Source of the DNA: Volvox africanus
Taxonomy: Eukaryota; Chlorophyta; Chlorophyceae; Chlamydomonadales; Volvocaceae
DNA: 64,000 bases
Assembly (NCBI GenBank): GCA_030268105.1
Contig: BSDZ01000080.1
Coordinates: 4,279,501-4,343,500, forward strand
Direction: 5' to 3'
Shown here: positions 62,684-64,000 of the stretch, piece by piece
Position numbering within the stretch: position 1 is the stretch's first letter
Layout: every line of letters begins with the position of its first letter
Program-made: the position numbers and the translations under genes
Notes under the pieces: model-generated
Databases searched by the model: none
Seen by the model: only the letters and a program-made list of their open reading frames with translations
Told to the model about the DNA's origin: nothing

Positions 62684-63885
62684 GTAGGATAGAAAGTCAG
62701 TTACCTTGAAAGCGTGCCACGCTATCACAACCAGGGCTATGGCTACGTAGCCAACCTTTAAGGCACACGGTGACCTGGAGCTAAACCCTTACCACGCCAG
62801 CTCACCTAGCATGCAATTGGGTGCGTCACAAGAATATGAAGCTCATCATCATAGCTCTGAAAGCGACGAAAGTAATGATAATATTAGCACCCAAATCGAC
62901 CAAGTAAACCTCTTCTAGCAAACAGCTGTAAAACGTAGTTTGTGATAAAACCGGTTAATGCAATGTTCCTAACTATTATGGACCAGCGATGCAAAGGAGT
63001 ATTGTAAGGGTTCCTTAAGATTGTATACTTAGATGCATGTCATTCAACCAACTTTGCTACAAGGACGAAGAGCCCGTACTGTACAGCCCGCAGCAGAAAG
63101 TGTGGTATGACTGAACCTCATCAGAAAAGGGACATTGTAAGCATAAAAGTGGCATGGTAATTAGTTGCAGGGAGGTGCAACGAGAGCGACGTCCAGATTT
63201 ATTTATTGCGATGATTTGTTTATGGTTTTGGCGGGGGCCCGGCCGTGTTAAAATGTTGTCACTATACCATGAGTACGCTTGGATAAATAATCAGGGCAAT
63301 AGCTTTTCCCATAATACATAACAAAATTAAATCCAGCATCATTAGCGCGGCCGTCTGCAGCGGCTGTCGTTTTATGACAGGCCGGGACAGCCCTGGTGAC
63401 GGCCAATATGTGGCCATAAGTACCCAAGCGAGGCATTATCATGATTGAGAAAATCATGTACACTATGGCAGATAGACGAGAGGATGTACAAGTGCTGCCT
63501 TGGGGAAACGGATTGGGGAAACGGGGAAACGCAGTATGTATATATCCTTTGCTGGCGCCACAAAGAGGGTGAGAGAATGAAAGAAAAAAGTATTACGGTG
63601 TACCTTGAGCAGGTACCTATGACCGCAAGTTACAGCATACTAGGGGCCTTATCCTTACCAGACTCGGCAGGATATACCAGGAACACTAACTTAAAGGCCT
63701 CGGCATGCATGCGACTGTATTAAGAGCTTATGAGCACCTAAAGAATTCCCACCAGTGAAATAAATGGCATATAACAGACAATTGGTAAAGCACAAGAACA
63801 TGATAACCGTCTTCCGTACGTATCGTTCATTGTGCACAGCAAATGACATAACCTGCATCACCAACACGCAAGAAGGGTGATCCAG
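62684..63885. other. Intergenic, no recognised gene
   Basis: It is upstream of the minus-strand armadillo gene and of a plus-strand exon at the edge. It contains a short GGGGAAACG triplet repeat (63502-63531) and otherwise nothing recognisable. Confidence 0.4.
63502..63531 (+). repeat. Three copies of GGGGAAACG
   Basis: Copies begin at 63502, 63515 and 63523, the last two sharing one G. It is a short, minor local repeat. Confidence 0.6.
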
Positions 63886-64000
63886 CTGCAATTCCTAAGG
63901 GCCCCGTGGAGCCGGAGCCAGTGCTGCAAACGATGACAGGCATGCCCGACAAACTGCATCGACAAGGGTATATCGATAGGCTCGCTTCTCCGGAAGAGAA
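63886..64000 (+). CDS. Partial coding exon at the right edge, product unrecognised
   Basis: From the acceptor-like GATCCAG at 63879-63885 one frame stays open to the window end and reads AIPKGPVEPEPVLQTMTGMP followed by DKLHRQGYIDRLASPEE. The charged, helix-compatible composition and rising GC content look coding rather than random. I do not recognise the family, and the exon is cut by the window edge. Confidence 0.35.

Noticed and set aside
1..64000. Alternative genetic code (TAA/TAG read as Gln, as in some ulvophytes)
   Set aside because: TAA, TAG and TGA all terminate full-length conserved proteins here, and no conserved exon contains an in-frame TAA or TAG.
1..64000. CRISPR arrays, insertion sequences, intact transposons, rRNA
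   Set aside because: No regular spaced repeats, transposase motifs, long terminal repeats or rRNA segments were seen; the only tandem palindromes are in one intron.

Overview
This is a nuclear segment from a photosynthetic eukaryote, most likely a green alga (Viridiplantae, Chlorophyta; a trebouxiophyte-like genome is my best guess, unproven). The evidence is split genes with GT-AG introns and mostly GCAG-type acceptors. It also carries a plastid-targeted plant-type EPSP synthase, a nuclear cytochrome c6 precursor with a lumen-targeting leader, a plant-type DEG7 protease, a plant-like CKS1, and a chloroplast short-chain dehydrogenase of the AT4G31530 kind. All gene models use ordinary stop codons (TAA, TAG and TGA all occur), so the code is standard. 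I modelled about 99 introns in 14 genes. Every exon chain keeps frame, and the chain lengths divide by three.

Layout, left to right: chloroplast NAD(P)-binding SDR (+, 569-3585); cytochrome c6 petJ (+, 6193-7436); EPSP synthase (-, 8906-12766), divergent from an organellar ribosomal protein bL17 (+, 13037-14376); an unrecognised S/P/G-rich 651-residue protein (-, 15332-17720); COPII coat subunit SEC23 (+, 18636-22331); SIN3 co-repressor scaffold (+, 24183-30811); DEG7/NMA111-type HtrA-PDZ protein (+, 35297-42668); a RecA-fold ATPase-like protein with a degenerate P-loop (+, 44361-46410); a 5'-nucleotidase-family metallophosphatase with a lipid-anchor N-terminus (+, 47853-51470); CKS1 (-, 52154-52556), divergent from an NADPH-cytochrome P450 reductase-like diflavin enzyme (+, 53011-56578); inositol-3-phosphate synthase (+, 57864-59772); an armadillo-repeat protein (-, 60748-62683); and the start of a further coding exon at the right edge.

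The genes do not form one pathway: they are housekeeping, plastid and regulatory genes, each with its own promoter. The only shared control regions suggested by layout are the two short divergent gaps (EPSPS/bL17 and CKS1/CPR). The longest stretch without a recognisable gene is 30812-35296. I found no CRISPR array, tRNA, rRNA or intact mobile element. The most unusual items are two GC-AG introns in SEC23, one of them stop-free and in frame; the dual-acylation motif on the nucleotidase; the degenerate Walker A in the RecA-like protein; a basic, disordered insertion in DEG7; and a tandem palindromic repeat inside a reductase intron.
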